From GCA-020343675 sp964462945 (GTDB taxonomy: Bacteria; Planctomycetota; Phycisphaerae; Sedimentisphaerales; Anaerobacaceae): 29,122 bases of DNA. Positions 15,556 to 25,040 of this stretch are shown here, one piece after another. The notes under the pieces were generated by a model, which had not been told where the DNA came from, ran no database searches, and saw only the letters and a list, made by a program, of their open reading frames with translations. The stretch covers positions 1 through 29,122 of the forward strand of contig CAYWZW010000066.1 of the NCBI GenBank assembly GCA_964462945.1, given 5' to 3'. How positions within the stretch are numbered: the first letter of the stretch is position 1; each line of letters starts with the position of its first letter. The translations under genes and the position numbers were made by a program.

Positions 15556-16332
15556 ATGCAGGGCGTAAAAATAGCAATTGGCGGCAAAGGGGGTGTTGGT
15601 AAAACTACCGTATCTGCGATTTGGGCACAATTGTTCGCTCAAGACGGATTTGACGTTCTGGTTATCGACGCGGACCCCGACACGAACCTTTCCTCGGCCT
15701 TCGGCATACCTTCGGACCTGAGTCCGGAGCCGCTTATCAAAATGAAAGAGCTGATCGCCGAGCGCACCGGCACCGGAAAAGATTCTGTGGGCATGTACTT
15801 CACGCTGAATCCCAAGGTCAGCGACCTGCCGGAACGGTATTGGCTCAAAACGAACGGCGTGAAATTGCTGGTCTTGGGGGCTATTATGCGCGCCGGTGCG
15901 GGCTGCGCCTGCCCCGAAGGGGCATTCTTGAAGGCTCTGCTCACGCATACCATATTGCAGCGGCAAGAGCTGGTCCTCGTCGATCTGGCGGCGGGTGTTG
16001 AATTCATGGGCAGAGCGAGTGTTCAAGGTATCGATGCGCTGGTCCTGGTTGTCGAGCCTGGGGCAAGGAGTATCGAAACGGCCAGGAATATGGCCGGCAT
16101 GGGCAGGAGATTGGGCATTCGTCATGTCGGCGTGGTTGCCAACAAAATCACGGAAAGTGTTCAGATAGACGTCATTAAATCCCAGTTAAGTGACGTAGCG
16201 CTGCTGGGAACCCTCAAGTACAGTCGCGCTCTGCAGCAGGCGGATCTCAAACGTGCTCCGGTATTTGGGGCCGATGCCGAGGTCACAGAGGAGCTGAAGC
16301 AGGCCAAGAACCGGCTGGCAAAGCTCCTTTGA
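15556..16332 (+). CDS. cooC: CooC-type nickel-insertion ATPase for CO dehydrogenase
   Basis: A 258-residue MinD/CooC-family ATPase. The deviant Walker A GGKGGVGKTT (9-18) has the signature Lys11, followed by VLVIDADPDTNLSSAFG. A CxC motif (Cys117, Cys119 in AGCACPEG) matches the nickel- or zinc-binding pair that CooC uses at its dimer interface. CooC matures the Ni-Fe-S C-cluster of CODH at the cost of ATP. Its location directly before cooS supports this. No Shine-Dalgarno is visible before the ATG, but the open frame starts the P-loop strand immediately, so the start is well fixed. It differs in sequence from the second MinD-like ATPase at 24147, so the two are paralogues with separate targets. 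Confidence 0.92.
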   Translation: MQGVKIAIGGKGGVGKTTVSAIWAQLFAQDGFDVLVIDADPDTNLSSAFGIPSDLSPEPLIKMKELIAERTGTGKDSVGMYFTLNPKVSDLPERYWLKTNGVKLLVLGAIMRAGAGCACPEGAFLKALLTHTILQRQELVLVDLAAGVEFMGRASVQGIDALVLVVEPGARSIETARNMAGMGRRLGIRHVGVVANKITESVQIDVIKSQLSDVALLGTLKYSRALQQADLKRAPVFGADAEVTEELKQAKNRLAKLL

Positions 16333-16350
16333 AAGGTCAGAAAACGAGAA

Positions 16351-16379
16351 TTGACAACACCAGGGATTTCTATTATGTA
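16351..16379 (+). promoter_or_regulatory. Possible second promoter before cooS
   Basis: A perfect TTGACA (16351-16356) is followed after 17 bp by TATGTA (16374-16379), or after 14 bp by TATTAT. The -10 is imperfect. It would let cooS and the downstream genes be transcribed apart from cooC. Confidence 0.4.
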
Positions 16380-16440
16380 CGTAGGCAAACTTCATAACTT
16401 CTTGATATGCAAGTGTTAGCCTATAGAACGAGGAGTTTTT

Positions 16441-18375
16441 ATGGAACCAAAGGAACGCAGCTCTGACAAAGCAGCACAGGAAATGATAGCTCGGATGGCG
16501 CAAGCCGGTCAGCAGAACGCCTGGGACAGGCTGGAAACCCAATTGCCGCAGTGCGGCTTTGGCAAACAGGGTATATGTTGCCGGATCTGTGCTATGGGCC
16601 CCTGCCGGATCACAAAAAAAGCCGCGCTGGGCGTCTGCGGCGCCGATGTGGATACAATTGTAGCTCGCAATTTTCTGCGAGCCGTAGCCGCCGGTGTCAG
16701 CGCCCATAGCGACCACGGCCGGACCGTAGCTGAGGTGTTTATTGCGACCGCCAAGGGTGAGGCGGGAGATTACAAGCTCAAGGATACAGTCAAGCTGCAC
16801 AAGCTCGCGCGGGAACTGGGCGTGGAGACAAAAGACCGTTCGGCCAGTGAGATTGCCGTCGATGTCGGCAAGATCGCCCTGGGCGAGTTCGGCAAGTCCG
16901 AAGGAACACAGCTTATGGCCCGCCGGGCCCCGGCCCCCCGTCAGGAAATCTGGAAAAAGTTAGGCATTACCCCCCGGGCCGTTGACCGCGAAGTCACGGA
17001 ATCCCTGCATCGCAGCACGATGGGCGTGGATCAGGATTATAGGAATATTCTTATGCACGCCAGCCGGGTGGCTTTGGCCGACGGCTGGGGCGGCGCCATG
17101 CTTGCCACAGAGCTGCAGGACGTTCTCTTCGGCACACCTTACCCCGGGCGAGGCGAGGTGAACATGGGCGTCCTCAAAAAGGACCAGGTGAATATCATCG
17201 TCCACGGGCACGAGCCTATATTGTCCGAGATGATAGTGGCGGCTTCCCAGGACAAGCAGTTGCTGGACGAGGCGAGGAAGGCCGGCGCCGGGGGAATCAA
17301 CGTGGCAGGAACATGCTGCACAGCTAACGAGCTATTGATGCGGCACGGCATACCCATCGCGGGCAACTTCCTCAATCAGGAATTGGTCATCGCTACCGGC
17401 GCGATAGAGCTGATGGCCGTTGACGTCCAGTGCGTGATGCAGGGCCTGACGAGTGTAGCCAAGTGCTACCACACCAAGCTGGTAACCACCTCCGACAAGG
17501 CCAGGATGCCGGGCGTGGAGCATGTTTCGATCGACGAGAGAACAGCGCTCAACACCGCCAAGAAACTGGTCAAAATGGCCATCGATAACTACAAGAATCG
17601 CGGCGAAGTCTATATTCCCAAAGACAAGAAATCGGCGGTCGGCGGTTTCAGCTTCGAATCCATCAACTACATGTTAGGCGGGCGTTTCCGTGCGAGTTTC
17701 CGGCCTTTGAACGACAACATCATTAACGGCAGAATCCGTGGAATCGCGGCCATCGTCGGCTGCACGAACCCCAAAATACCGCAAGACTGGACGCACACGA
17801 CCCTAACGCGAGAGCTGATTAAGAAAGATGTTTTGGTGCTGACCACCGGCTGCGCGACCATCGCGTGCGGCAAACAAGGCCTGACAAACCCAAAGGAGGC
17901 GCTGGAGCTGGCCGGCCCCGGTCTGAGGGAAGTCTGTGAAGCGGTAGGCATCGCGCCCGTGCTGACCTGCGGCAGTTGCGTTGACAACAGCCGCTTGCTG
18001 GTCTCATGCAGCGAGCTGGTCCGCGAAGGCGGCCTTGGGGAAGATATTTCCGAGCTGCCCGTGGCCGGGGCATGCCTGGAGTCGGTCAGTGAGAAGGCTT
18101 TGGCTATCGGGCAATATTTCGTTGCCAGCGGCGTGCTTGTTGTCTTCGCCAGGGAAGTCATGCCGGTGCTGGGCAGCGAAAACGTATGCGATTACCTGTT
18201 CAACGGAATCGAGAAGGACCTGGGCGGTCGCTGGGCGGTCGAATCTGATCCCATCAAGGCCGCGGAGATGATGCTGGAACATATCGAGAGCAAACGCGAT
18301 GCCCTGGGAATCAACAAAGCAAAGGAACGCAAGCTCTACGATATGGCGGATCGGCGGGCTTTGGCTGTCGAGTGA
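16441..18375 (+). CDS. cooS: Anaerobic carbon monoxide dehydrogenase catalytic subunit
   Basis: A 644-residue Ni-Fe-S CODH (CooS/AcsA), full length for the family. It interconverts CO2 and CO. The N-terminus has the cluster ligands in order: Cys38 and Cys46 (D-cluster shared across the dimer) and Cys47, Cys50, Cys55, Cys66 (B-cluster). C-cluster ligand segments follow: the His in IIVHGHEP, GTCCTANEL, DVQCVMQGL, VGCTNPK, TTGCATIACGK and CGSCVDNSR. All match the CODH-II pattern, so the enzyme should be active. GAGGAG lies 6 nt before the ATG. Placed 82 bp before acsB, it supplies CO to acetyl-CoA synthase; in acetogens this subunit is called AcsA. A stand-alone CO-oxidising CooS is unlikely given the neighbours. 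Confidence 0.96.
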   Translation: MEPKERSSDKAAQEMIARMAQAGQQNAWDRLETQLPQCGFGKQGICCRICAMGPCRITKKAALGVCGADVDTIVARNFLRAVAAGVSAHSDHGRTVAEVFIATAKGEAGDYKLKDTVKLHKLARELGVETKDRSASEIAVDVGKIALGEFGKSEGTQLMARRAPAPRQEIWKKLGITPRAVDREVTESLHRSTMGVDQDYRNILMHASRVALADGWGGAMLATELQDVLFGTPYPGRGEVNMGVLKKDQVNIIVHGHEPILSEMIVAASQDKQLLDEARKAGAGGINVAGTCCTANELLMRHGIPIAGNFLNQELVIATGAIELMAVDVQCVMQGLTSVAKCYHTKLVTTSDKARMPGVEHVSIDERTALNTAKKLVKMAIDNYKNRGEVYIPKDKKSAVGGFSFESINYMLGGRFRASFRPLNDNIINGRIRGIAAIVGCTNPKIPQDWTHTTLTRELIKKDVLVLTTGCATIACGKQGLTNPKEALELAGPGLREVCEAVGIAPVLTCGSCVDNSRLLVSCSELVREGGLGEDISELPVAGACLESVSEKALAIGQYFVASGVLVVFAREVMPVLGSENVCDYLFNGIEKDLGGRWAVESDPIKAAEMMLEHIESKRDALGINKAKERKLYDMADRRALAVE

Positions 18376-18457
18376 GGCCGCAGCCGCATCCTTCAGCGAC
18401 GTCCTGGGATGATGGGAAGCCAGAATAGGGAATTGAGAATCGAAGAAAGGTTAGTCT

Positions 18458-20644
18458 ATGTCAAAAATCATAGCATCAGCGGCCATCCGCGGCGCTCATA
18501 AGATAGCGAAACAGGCGGAAGACATCCTGGCTCGAGCAATCAGGGAAAAGGGGGAAGATTGCCGGGTGGAGTTTCCGAACACCGGCTATTACATCCCGAT
18601 CATCTACTCGATGACCGGCACGGCGGTCGAGAAATTAGCGGATTTCCAGGAAGTGATGCAGGAGATTAAGGGCCTGCTGCCGCCGCCCGTCGATGATGAC
18701 TTGTGGGTGCCCTACCTCGGCCAGGCTCTCGATGCCGGCATGGCAACGCTGTTTGCGGAGGAGATCATCGAAGCCTGCAAATATCTCATTGGCCCCAACC
18801 CGGTCGATGACCTCTGGCTGGGAGCAGCCGATGACGTGATCCTCCGCGAGCGCGGCATTCAGTTCGTGGACGGCACAGCGCCCGGATTTGCGGCCATTGT
18901 CGGGGCCGCGCCGGACGTCGAAACGGCGGTCACTATCGCCCGCAAACTCCAGGAACGCTGCCTGTATGTCTTCATGTCGGCGCACAATAACGGGACGACT
19001 TTCGCCGAGCAGCTTGTTGAAGGCGGCGTCCAGTTAGGGTGGGAGACCCGCCTGGTGCCTTTCGGCAGGGAGATTACCTCCGCCATCTACTCACTGGGCT
19101 TCGCCAGCCGCGCGGCGCTGAGCTTCGGCGGCGTTCAACCCGGCGATTTCAGACGCAACCTGCTCTATAACAAAAACAGGATTTTTGCCTTTGTTCTGGC
19201 TATGGGCGAGGTTTCCGATGAGTGGTATGCGACCGCCGCCGGGGCGATTAATTACGGCTTCCCAACGATTGCCGATTCGGACATCCCGGAGATTCTGCCC
19301 ACCGGCGTCTGCACCTACGAGCACGTGGTCTCCAGGATTCCCCACGATCAAATCGTGGAAAAGGCGATTGAAGTGCGCGGCCTGAAGATAAAGATAACTA
19401 AAATACCTATCCCGGTCGCGGTCAGCCCGGCCTTCGAGGGCGAGCGAATCCGCAAAGAGGACATGCACTGTGAGTTCGGCGGCCAGAGAACGCCTGCCTT
19501 CGAATGGGTTCGAATGCGCGACATCAGCGAGATTGAGGATGGCGAGGTTGAAGTCGTAGGGCCGGACAGTGATTCGGTTGAGGCGGGCGGAAAGCTGCCG
19601 CTGGGAATCATCGTTGAAATAGCCGGCAGAAAGATGCAGGAGGATTTCGAACCAGTGCTGGAGCGGCAGATCCATACGTTCCTGAACGAAGCCCAGGGAA
19701 TCTGGCACATGGGCCAGAGGGACATCAACTGGGTGCGAATCAGCAAGAACGCGGCCAAGGCGGGCTTCAAACTCGAACATATCGGCAGACTCCTGCACGC
19801 GAAGTTCCATGATGAGTATTCGAGTATTGTCGATAAGGTGCAGGTCAAGATATACACGGACGAAAAGCAGGTTGTGGCGCTGCGCCAGCAGGCCCAGGCG
19901 GTGTACGCCGAGCGGGATGCGCGACTGGCAGGGATGCAGGACGAAGACGTGGAAACCTTCTACTCCTGCCTCCTGTGCCAGAGTTTCGCTCCGAACCACG
20001 TGTGCGTCGTTTCTCCGGAGCGGCCCGGTTTGTGCGGGGCCTATAGCTGGCTGGACTGCCGAGCCGCTTACGAGATTACCCCCTCGGGCCCGAACCAGCC
20101 TATTTCGAAAGGCACTTGCATCGAGCCAACCATCGGCCAGTGGGACAGGGTCAACGCATTTGTCGTCAAAGCAAGCGGCAGTAACATCGAGCGAATGAGC
20201 CAGTACAGCATGATCGTCGATCCGATGACGTCCTGCGGCTGCTTTGAGTGCATCGCAGCGGTGCTGCCTTCAACCGGAGGGATCATGATCGTCAACAGGG
20301 AATTTGCCGACATGACGCCGTGTGGAATGAAGTTCTCGACGCTGGCCGGCACGGTCGGCGGAGGACAGCAGACGCCGGGCTTCATCGGACATTCCAAGCA
20401 CTACATCAACTCGAAGAAATTCATCGCCGCCGAGGGTGGAATTCGACGGATCGTCTGGATGCCCAAGATGCTCAAAGAAGAAATCAAGGACGCTTTCACC
20501 AAGAGAGCAGAGGAGCTTGGGCTTGGCGGCGAGGATTTCCTGGCCAAGATCGCCGATGAGACCGCCGCAACCACCGAGGAAGAGGTTTTCGCGTTTATCA
20601 CCAAGAACGGGCATCCCGTGGCGACTCTGGAGCCTATGTTCTAA
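18458..20644 (+). CDS. acsB: CO-methylating acetyl-CoA synthase (CODH/ACS beta subunit)
   Basis: A 728-residue AcsB, essentially the same length as the Moorella enzyme and with the N-terminal CODH-binding region, so it is the bacterial form and not archaeal CdhC. It condenses CO, the methyl group from the corrinoid protein and CoA into acetyl-CoA. The A-cluster ligands are all present: Cys504, Cys507 (YSCLLCQSF), Cys516 (APNHVCVV), Cys526 (GLCGAYSW), Cys593 and Cys595 (MTSCGCFE), each two residues lower than the Moorella numbering. Other family blocks (FGGVQPGDFR, PAFEGERIRKEDM, GGGQQTPGF) are intact. A GAAAGG Shine-Dalgarno precedes the ATG. The gene is followed by acsC after 56 bp. Confidence 0.97.
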   Translation: MSKIIASAAIRGAHKIAKQAEDILARAIREKGEDCRVEFPNTGYYIPIIYSMTGTAVEKLADFQEVMQEIKGLLPPPVDDDLWVPYLGQALDAGMATLFAEEIIEACKYLIGPNPVDDLWLGAADDVILRERGIQFVDGTAPGFAAIVGAAPDVETAVTIARKLQERCLYVFMSAHNNGTTFAEQLVEGGVQLGWETRLVPFGREITSAIYSLGFASRAALSFGGVQPGDFRRNLLYNKNRIFAFVLAMGEVSDEWYATAAGAINYGFPTIADSDIPEILPTGVCTYEHVVSRIPHDQIVEKAIEVRGLKIKITKIPIPVAVSPAFEGERIRKEDMHCEFGGQRTPAFEWVRMRDISEIEDGEVEVVGPDSDSVEAGGKLPLGIIVEIAGRKMQEDFEPVLERQIHTFLNEAQGIWHMGQRDINWVRISKNAAKAGFKLEHIGRLLHAKFHDEYSSIVDKVQVKIYTDEKQVVALRQQAQAVYAERDARLAGMQDEDVETFYSCLLCQSFAPNHVCVVSPERPGLCGAYSWLDCRAAYEITPSGPNQPISKGTCIEPTIGQWDRVNAFVVKASGSNIERMSQYSMIVDPMTSCGCFECIAAVLPSTGGIMIVNREFADMTPCGMKFSTLAGTVGGGQQTPGFIGHSKHYINSKKFIAAEGGIRRIVWMPKMLKEEIKDAFTKRAEELGLGGEDFLAKIADETAATTEEEVFAFITKNGHPVATLEPMF

Positions 20645-20700
20645 AAAAGCAAGGAAAAAGAAAACGGGAAGTAAGACCACATAAAGAAAGGACAAATGCT

Positions 20701-22041
20701 ATGGCCCTGACCGGATTGGAAATATTCAAACTCCTGCCGAAAACCAACTGTAAGAAGTGCGGCATGCCGACGTGTCTGGCTTTTGCCATGGCGCTGGCTC
20801 AAAAGCGGGCCAAGCTTGAGGAGTGCCCGGATGTTTCCCAGGAAGCCAAAGACAAGCTCGCCGCGGCCGCAGCCCCGCCGATGCGCAAAGTGGTCTTCGG
20901 CGCCGCAGAAGCTCAAGTCCAGATTGGACAGGAGACGGTGATGTTCAGGCACGAAGAGAAATTCCACAATCCCACGGCTCTGGCGGTGACCGTCTCGGAC
21001 AAGCTGACGGGCGAGAACCTGACCAAGCGCATCGAACGAGTGAATGCACTTCAGTTTGAGCGGGTGGGCACTAAGATTGGGATTAGCGCCATAGCCGTTG
21101 TCAATGACAGCGGCTCGCCGGACTCGTTTGCCTCGGCCTGTGCCGCGGTTAAGGCCAAGAGCGGCCTTCCTCTGATCTTAGTGACACAATCACCTAAAGC
21201 GATGACTGCCGCCGTAGGCCGCGTCAAGGAGACCCGCCCTCTGCTGGCCTGGGCGGCGCCGGATACGGCCGAAGCCATGGCGAAAATCGCCAAGGAGAAC
21301 GGCTGCCCGCTCGCAGCGAAAGCCGATTCTATCGAGGCCCTCGCCGCGCTCACCGAAAAGATCAAGGCTCAAGGAGTGGAGGATATCGTACTGTCCGGGC
21401 CGGGCGGAGCGAGCCTCCGGGATCGGCTATTCGATCTGTCAAAGATGCGAGCTTTAGCGCTGAAAAAGGTCTTCAGGCCGTTGGGCTATCCGACAATGTC
21501 CGTCGTGACGGACGGCGATGCGGACACACAAGCGGCAGCCGCCATAGGTCTGATCTGCAAGTACTCCGGCATCGTGGTGGTTGACACCGTCGAGCCGTAC
21601 GCGCTTTTGCCCATGCTCACGGCAGTGATGAATATCTTCACCGATCCGCAGAAGCCCGTTCAGGTGGAGCCGAAAGTGTATCCCATCGGCGAGCCCGATG
21701 CCAACTCCCCGCTGATGTTCACGACCAACTTCTCTCTGACGTACTATACCGTGGAATCGGATGTGGAGGCCAGCAGAGTCCCGAGCTATATTCTCGTGGT
21801 GGACACGGAAGGCACCAGTGTGTTGACCGCTTACTCCGGAGACAAGCTGAACGAAAAGACGGTGGCTGACGCTATGGCCAAGTACGGCGTGGACAAGCTG
21901 GTCAAGCACCGCAAATTAATAATTCCCGGTTATGTCGCGGTGATGAGCGGTAAGCTCGAAGAAGCCACAAACTGGGAGATTCTGGTTGGCCCTCGTGAGT
22001 GTTCGATGCTGCCTAAATACCTGCAGGAGGTGTGGAATTGA
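20701..22041 (+). CDS. acsC: Corrinoid iron-sulfur protein large subunit
   Basis: A 446-residue AcsC (CFeSP gamma subunit). The N-terminal domain binds a 4Fe-4S cluster through Cys17, Cys20, Cys25 and Cys42 (NCKKCGMPTC...EEC), the low-potential cluster that keeps cobalt as Co(I). A TIM-barrel-like middle region and a C-terminal corrinoid-binding domain (VVDTEGTSVLTAYSGDKL, then GYVAVMSGKLEEATNWEI) follow. It carries the methyl group from AcsE to AcsB with its partner AcsD, which lies downstream after two accessory genes. AAAGGA precedes the ATG. The last codons contain AGGAGG (22025-22030), which looks like a Shine-Dalgarno for the next gene. Confidence 0.95.
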   Translation: MALTGLEIFKLLPKTNCKKCGMPTCLAFAMALAQKRAKLEECPDVSQEAKDKLAAAAAPPMRKVVFGAAEAQVQIGQETVMFRHEEKFHNPTALAVTVSDKLTGENLTKRIERVNALQFERVGTKIGISAIAVVNDSGSPDSFASACAAVKAKSGLPLILVTQSPKAMTAAVGRVKETRPLLAWAAPDTAEAMAKIAKENGCPLAAKADSIEALAALTEKIKAQGVEDIVLSGPGGASLRDRLFDLSKMRALALKKVFRPLGYPTMSVVTDGDADTQAAAAIGLICKYSGIVVVDTVEPYALLPMLTAVMNIFTDPQKPVQVEPKVYPIGEPDANSPLMFTTNFSLTYYTVESDVEASRVPSYILVVDTEGTSVLTAYSGDKLNEKTVADAMAKYGVDKLVKHRKLIIPGYVAVMSGKLEEATNWEILVGPRECSMLPKYLQEVWN

Positions 22042-22105
22042 TTGGGCGGGTGAGCCGGCTCGCGAGCACGCGAACGTAATCGCAAATCCACCCATTCACG
22101 CATCC

Positions 22106-24028
22106 ATGGAAACCGACGGGAAGAAAAAATGCACAGTCCGTTTTGAGCCGATGGGCCTCGGGATCACGGTGCCGGTCGGGACCGTTCTGCTCGATGCCGC
22201 ACACAAAGCAGGCATTTACCTCAACAGCATTTGCGGCGGCGACGGCTACTGCGGCAAGTGCAAAGTAACGATCGACGAAGGGCAATTTCAGAGCAGGCCC
22301 ACCACGTTACTGACCCCGGACGAGATACGCCAGAACGTTGTCCTGGCGTGCCAGACCAAAGTCCTTTCCGATATGCGTCTGACGGTGCCAAAGTCCCATG
22401 CTTTGGAAACAAGTCAGATTCTTATGGACGCCGACGCCCACAGGTTCAGCGAGCTTGCCGGGGACATCCAGGCGGGGACGTTCAAGTTCGATCCCCTGGT
22501 TCGGAAGATCTTCCTTGAGATGTCGCCGCCGACGGTGCACGACCACACGGCGGATCATGAGCGTCTGTACCTGGCGATACGCCGGCACATCGATGCCCCC
22601 ATCATGCAAACCGGCTTCCGCATCCTGCAGAAACTCTCCGGATTGCTGCAGAGCTGCAACTACAAGGCTACCGTCACGATAGGCCGCCGAGGCCGAACGA
22701 CGGAGGTTATCGAAGTTGAACCCGGCAACCGTTCCAAGAGAAACTTCGCCGTGGCCGTCGATCTGGGCACAACAACGGTGGTGGCACACCTTATCGATTT
22801 GACAAATGCCACAACATTAGACAGAGAGGCCACCTACAACAGCCAGATCAACTTCGGCGAGGACTATATCCGCCGGATCATCTACGCGGAGCAAAACGAC
22901 GCCTTTGACGAAATGCAAAATCGCATCGTTCAGGACGTGAATGGTCTTATCGTGACGCTGGCGGCCCGGCAGAAGGTTGACTTGCATGAAATAAGCACAG
23001 TGATATGCGCCGGCAACACCGCCATGATCCATTTCCTGCTGAATCTGGATCCGACGCGAATCCGCAGAGAGCCGTACGTCGCCTCGGCCGGCTTCGTGCC
23101 GCCCATTCGGGCGGCGGAGGCGGGAATCCAGATCAACAAGCGGGGCCTGCTGTACTGCCTGCCCGGCGTAGCCGCTTACGTGGGCAGTGACATAGTCGCG
23201 GGGGTATTAACGACCCGAATATATACCAAGGAAGGCATCTATCTGTTTGCCGACATCGGAACCAACGGGGAGGTGGTTCTCGGCAACCGCGACTGGCTGG
23301 TGTGCGCCTCCAGCTCCGCGGGCCCTGCGTTCGAGGGAAGCGGCGTCAAACATGGAATGAGAGCTGGAGCCGGGGCGATTGAGAAAGTGACAATTCTCAA
23401 CGGCGGCCTCGTCGAGCTGAGGACGATTGCGGACACCCCCCCGGTCGGTATTTGCGGCTCAGGTCTTTTGGACATCCTGGCTGAACTCTTCGTGAATGGT
23501 ATCATCGACCGAACCGGGCGATTCAAGATTGACGGTCAGCCGGGATTAACCCGGGGAGACGAGGGTTGGCAGTTCCAGTTGGTTCCTGCGGCTGACGGCC
23601 GCCATGAGATCGTAATTACGCAGGCGGACATTAACAACCTGGTTCGCTCGAAAGCAGGTGTCTTCGCCGCCATCAGAGTGCTCATGGAGTCAACCCAGAC
23701 AAAGCCGGAAGACCTGGAGGCCGTCTATCTGGCCGGGGGCTTCGGAAACTTCCTGAACGTTCGACAAGCTGTTACCATCGGAATGCTGCCCGATGTGCCC
23801 GTGGAGAAGATACAATTCGTTGGAAATACGTCGATCGCAGGGGCCAAGACCGTTTTGTTGAGCCGAAAAGCCCTTGAAACGGCGGAGAAGATTGCCCAGG
23901 GCATGACGTATTTTGATTTGATGAGTCATCCGGGGTATATGGACGAATTTACAAGAGCCAATTTCCTGCCGCATACGGATTTATCGCTGTTTCCATCAGT
24001 GACGGAAAAGGCAACGCATCGTGTGTAG
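22106..24028 (+). CDS. acsV: Corrinoid-protein reductive activator (RACo / AcsV, ASKHA ATPase)
   Basis: A 640-residue protein. The N-terminus is a 2Fe-2S ferredoxin domain with Cys43, Cys49, Cys52 (ICGGDGYCGKC) and Cys82 (VLACQTK), then a linker, then a large ASKHA ATPase (from AVAVDLGTTTVVAHL near 218, with GNTAMIHFL, LFADIGTNGEVVLG and SSSAGPAFEGSG, and the C-terminal AVYLAGGFGNFL). RACo uses ATP to reduce oxidised Co(II) corrinoid protein back to Co(I). ATG 22106 is chosen because the ferredoxin fold begins there. No Shine-Dalgarno precedes it; AGGAGG lies 76 nt upstream and fits an ATT at 22037 in the same frame, which would add 23 residues that do not look conserved. It sits 64 bp after acsC. 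Confidence 0.92.
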   Translation: METDGKKKCTVRFEPMGLGITVPVGTVLLDAAHKAGIYLNSICGGDGYCGKCKVTIDEGQFQSRPTTLLTPDEIRQNVVLACQTKVLSDMRLTVPKSHALETSQILMDADAHRFSELAGDIQAGTFKFDPLVRKIFLEMSPPTVHDHTADHERLYLAIRRHIDAPIMQTGFRILQKLSGLLQSCNYKATVTIGRRGRTTEVIEVEPGNRSKRNFAVAVDLGTTTVVAHLIDLTNATTLDREATYNSQINFGEDYIRRIIYAEQNDAFDEMQNRIVQDVNGLIVTLAARQKVDLHEISTVICAGNTAMIHFLLNLDPTRIRREPYVASAGFVPPIRAAEAGIQINKRGLLYCLPGVAAYVGSDIVAGVLTTRIYTKEGIYLFADIGTNGEVVLGNRDWLVCASSSAGPAFEGSGVKHGMRAGAGAIEKVTILNGGLVELRTIADTPPVGICGSGLLDILAELFVNGIIDRTGRFKIDGQPGLTRGDEGWQFQLVPAADGRHEIVITQADINNLVRSKAGVFAAIRVLMESTQTKPEDLEAVYLAGGFGNFLNVRQAVTIGMLPDVPVEKIQFVGNTSIAGAKTVLLSRKALETAEKIAQGMTYFDLMSHPGYMDEFTRANFLPHTDLSLFPSVTEKATHRV

Positions 24029-24146
24029 AAGAATCAGCCAAATAGGTGGACGGGCTATCCGCATATCATTGTCGCCGCCGGTCATGCACCTGAAAAACTG
24101 TAAAAGACTTGCAGATGAATTGTAGAAAAGGAAACTGTACAGACGT

Positions 24147-24905
24147 ATGGCAACGACAATCGCAATAAGTGGAAAAGGCGGGTCCGGCAAGACGACTCTG
24201 GCGGCCATGTTCATCCGGGCGCTGCTGGAGCAGGCCGATAAAGGGGCCGTCCTTGCCGTGGACGCGGATCCCAACTCGTGTCTGGGCCTGATGTTAGGAG
24301 TCGAACCGGTCGGTATTGTCGCAGACATTCGCGAACGCGCGCGCGACAAGCCGCCCGCCGATACAGGCATGGACAGGGTCAGGTCGGTCGAGTATGGCAT
24401 CCAGCAGGCAATTACGGAGGCGGACGGATTCGATTTGCTCACCATGGGCCGGCCGGAAGGGCCGCACTGCTATTGTGCCGTAAATAATATGCTGCGAAAA
24501 TTTCTGGACGAGCTCAGCTCGCAGTACCGGTTCGTGATCATCGACAATGAGGCGGGGATGGAGCATCTTTCGCGGCGGACCACCAACAATGTTGACATGC
24601 TCTGCATCGTAGCGGAGCCCACCCCTGTCGGGGCTGTCACGGCCCGGAGGATTTTTGACCTGGCCAAGAAATTGCCGATAGCCGTCAGGCAAATCGGTGT
24701 CGTATGGAGCCGGACGGACAAAGGCAAAAAACTGAACGCAATAGACATTCTTGGACACATCCCTTATGATAAGGCCGTCTATGACGCCTCCATGCAAGGC
24801 AAGACGGTCTTCGACCTTGATGACGATAGCCCGGCGCTCGCGGCCGTGCGGGCGATACTCGAACATATATTGGTTATGACTGAACTTTTGCAAAATCGAA
24901 GTTAG
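24147..24905 (+). CDS. acsF: AcsF-type nickel-maturation ATPase for acetyl-CoA synthase
   Basis: A 252-residue MinD-like ATPase: deviant Walker A SGKGGSGKTT (8-17) with signature Lys10, VLAVDADPNSCLGLMLG, a CxC pair at Cys108 and Cys110 (EGPHCYCAVNN), and FVIIDNEAGMEHLSRRTT. This GRPEGPHCYC form is the AcsF/CooC group that loads nickel into the acetyl-CoA synthase A-cluster, distinct from the CooC at 15556. It sits between acsV and acsD. AAGGA lies ~14 nt before the ATG, somewhat far. The last codons (LLQNRS) and the stop lie inside the left arm of a 25-bp inverted repeat (24886-24910), so an inserted element seems to have supplied the C-terminus. Confidence 0.9.
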   Translation: MATTIAISGKGGSGKTTLAAMFIRALLEQADKGAVLAVDADPNSCLGLMLGVEPVGIVADIRERARDKPPADTGMDRVRSVEYGIQQAITEADGFDLLTMGRPEGPHCYCAVNNMLRKFLDELSSQYRFVIIDNEAGMEHLSRRTTNNVDMLCIVAEPTPVGAVTARRIFDLAKKLPIAVRQIGVVWSRTDKGKKLNAIDILGHIPYDKAVYDASMQGKTVFDLDDDSPALAAVRAILEHILVMTELLQNRS

Positions 24906-24911
24906 GCATAT

Positions 24912-24952
24912 ATTATTCCAGAAAATCGGTTTCACGATTTTCTGAAAATAAT
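24912..24952 (+). repeat. Internal hairpin 1 of the acsF-acsD element
   Basis: CAGAAAATCG (24919-24928) pairs perfectly with CGATTTTCTG (24935-24944) across a 6-nt loop, and ATTATT (24912-24917) pairs with AATAAT (24947-24952) outside a small bulge. Confidence 0.7.
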
Positions 24953-25005
24953 GGCGTATTATATTATAACCTATTGTCGTATCAAATGTTACGCGTCGTG
25001 TTTTA

Positions 25006-25040
25006 GAAAGAAAAAATCAAAAGAGAAGATTTTTTCTTTC
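25006..25040 (+). repeat. Internal hairpin 2 of the acsF-acsD element
   Basis: GAAAGAAAAAATC (25006-25018) pairs perfectly with 25028-25040 (13 bp) across a 9-nt loop. The right arm is T-rich, so it might weaken transcription, but it lies inside the cluster and is not followed by a T-run. Confidence 0.7.

Noticed and set aside
19091..19999. 302-codon minus-strand open frame
   Set aside because: Antisense shadow of acsB, which is complete with all metal ligands.
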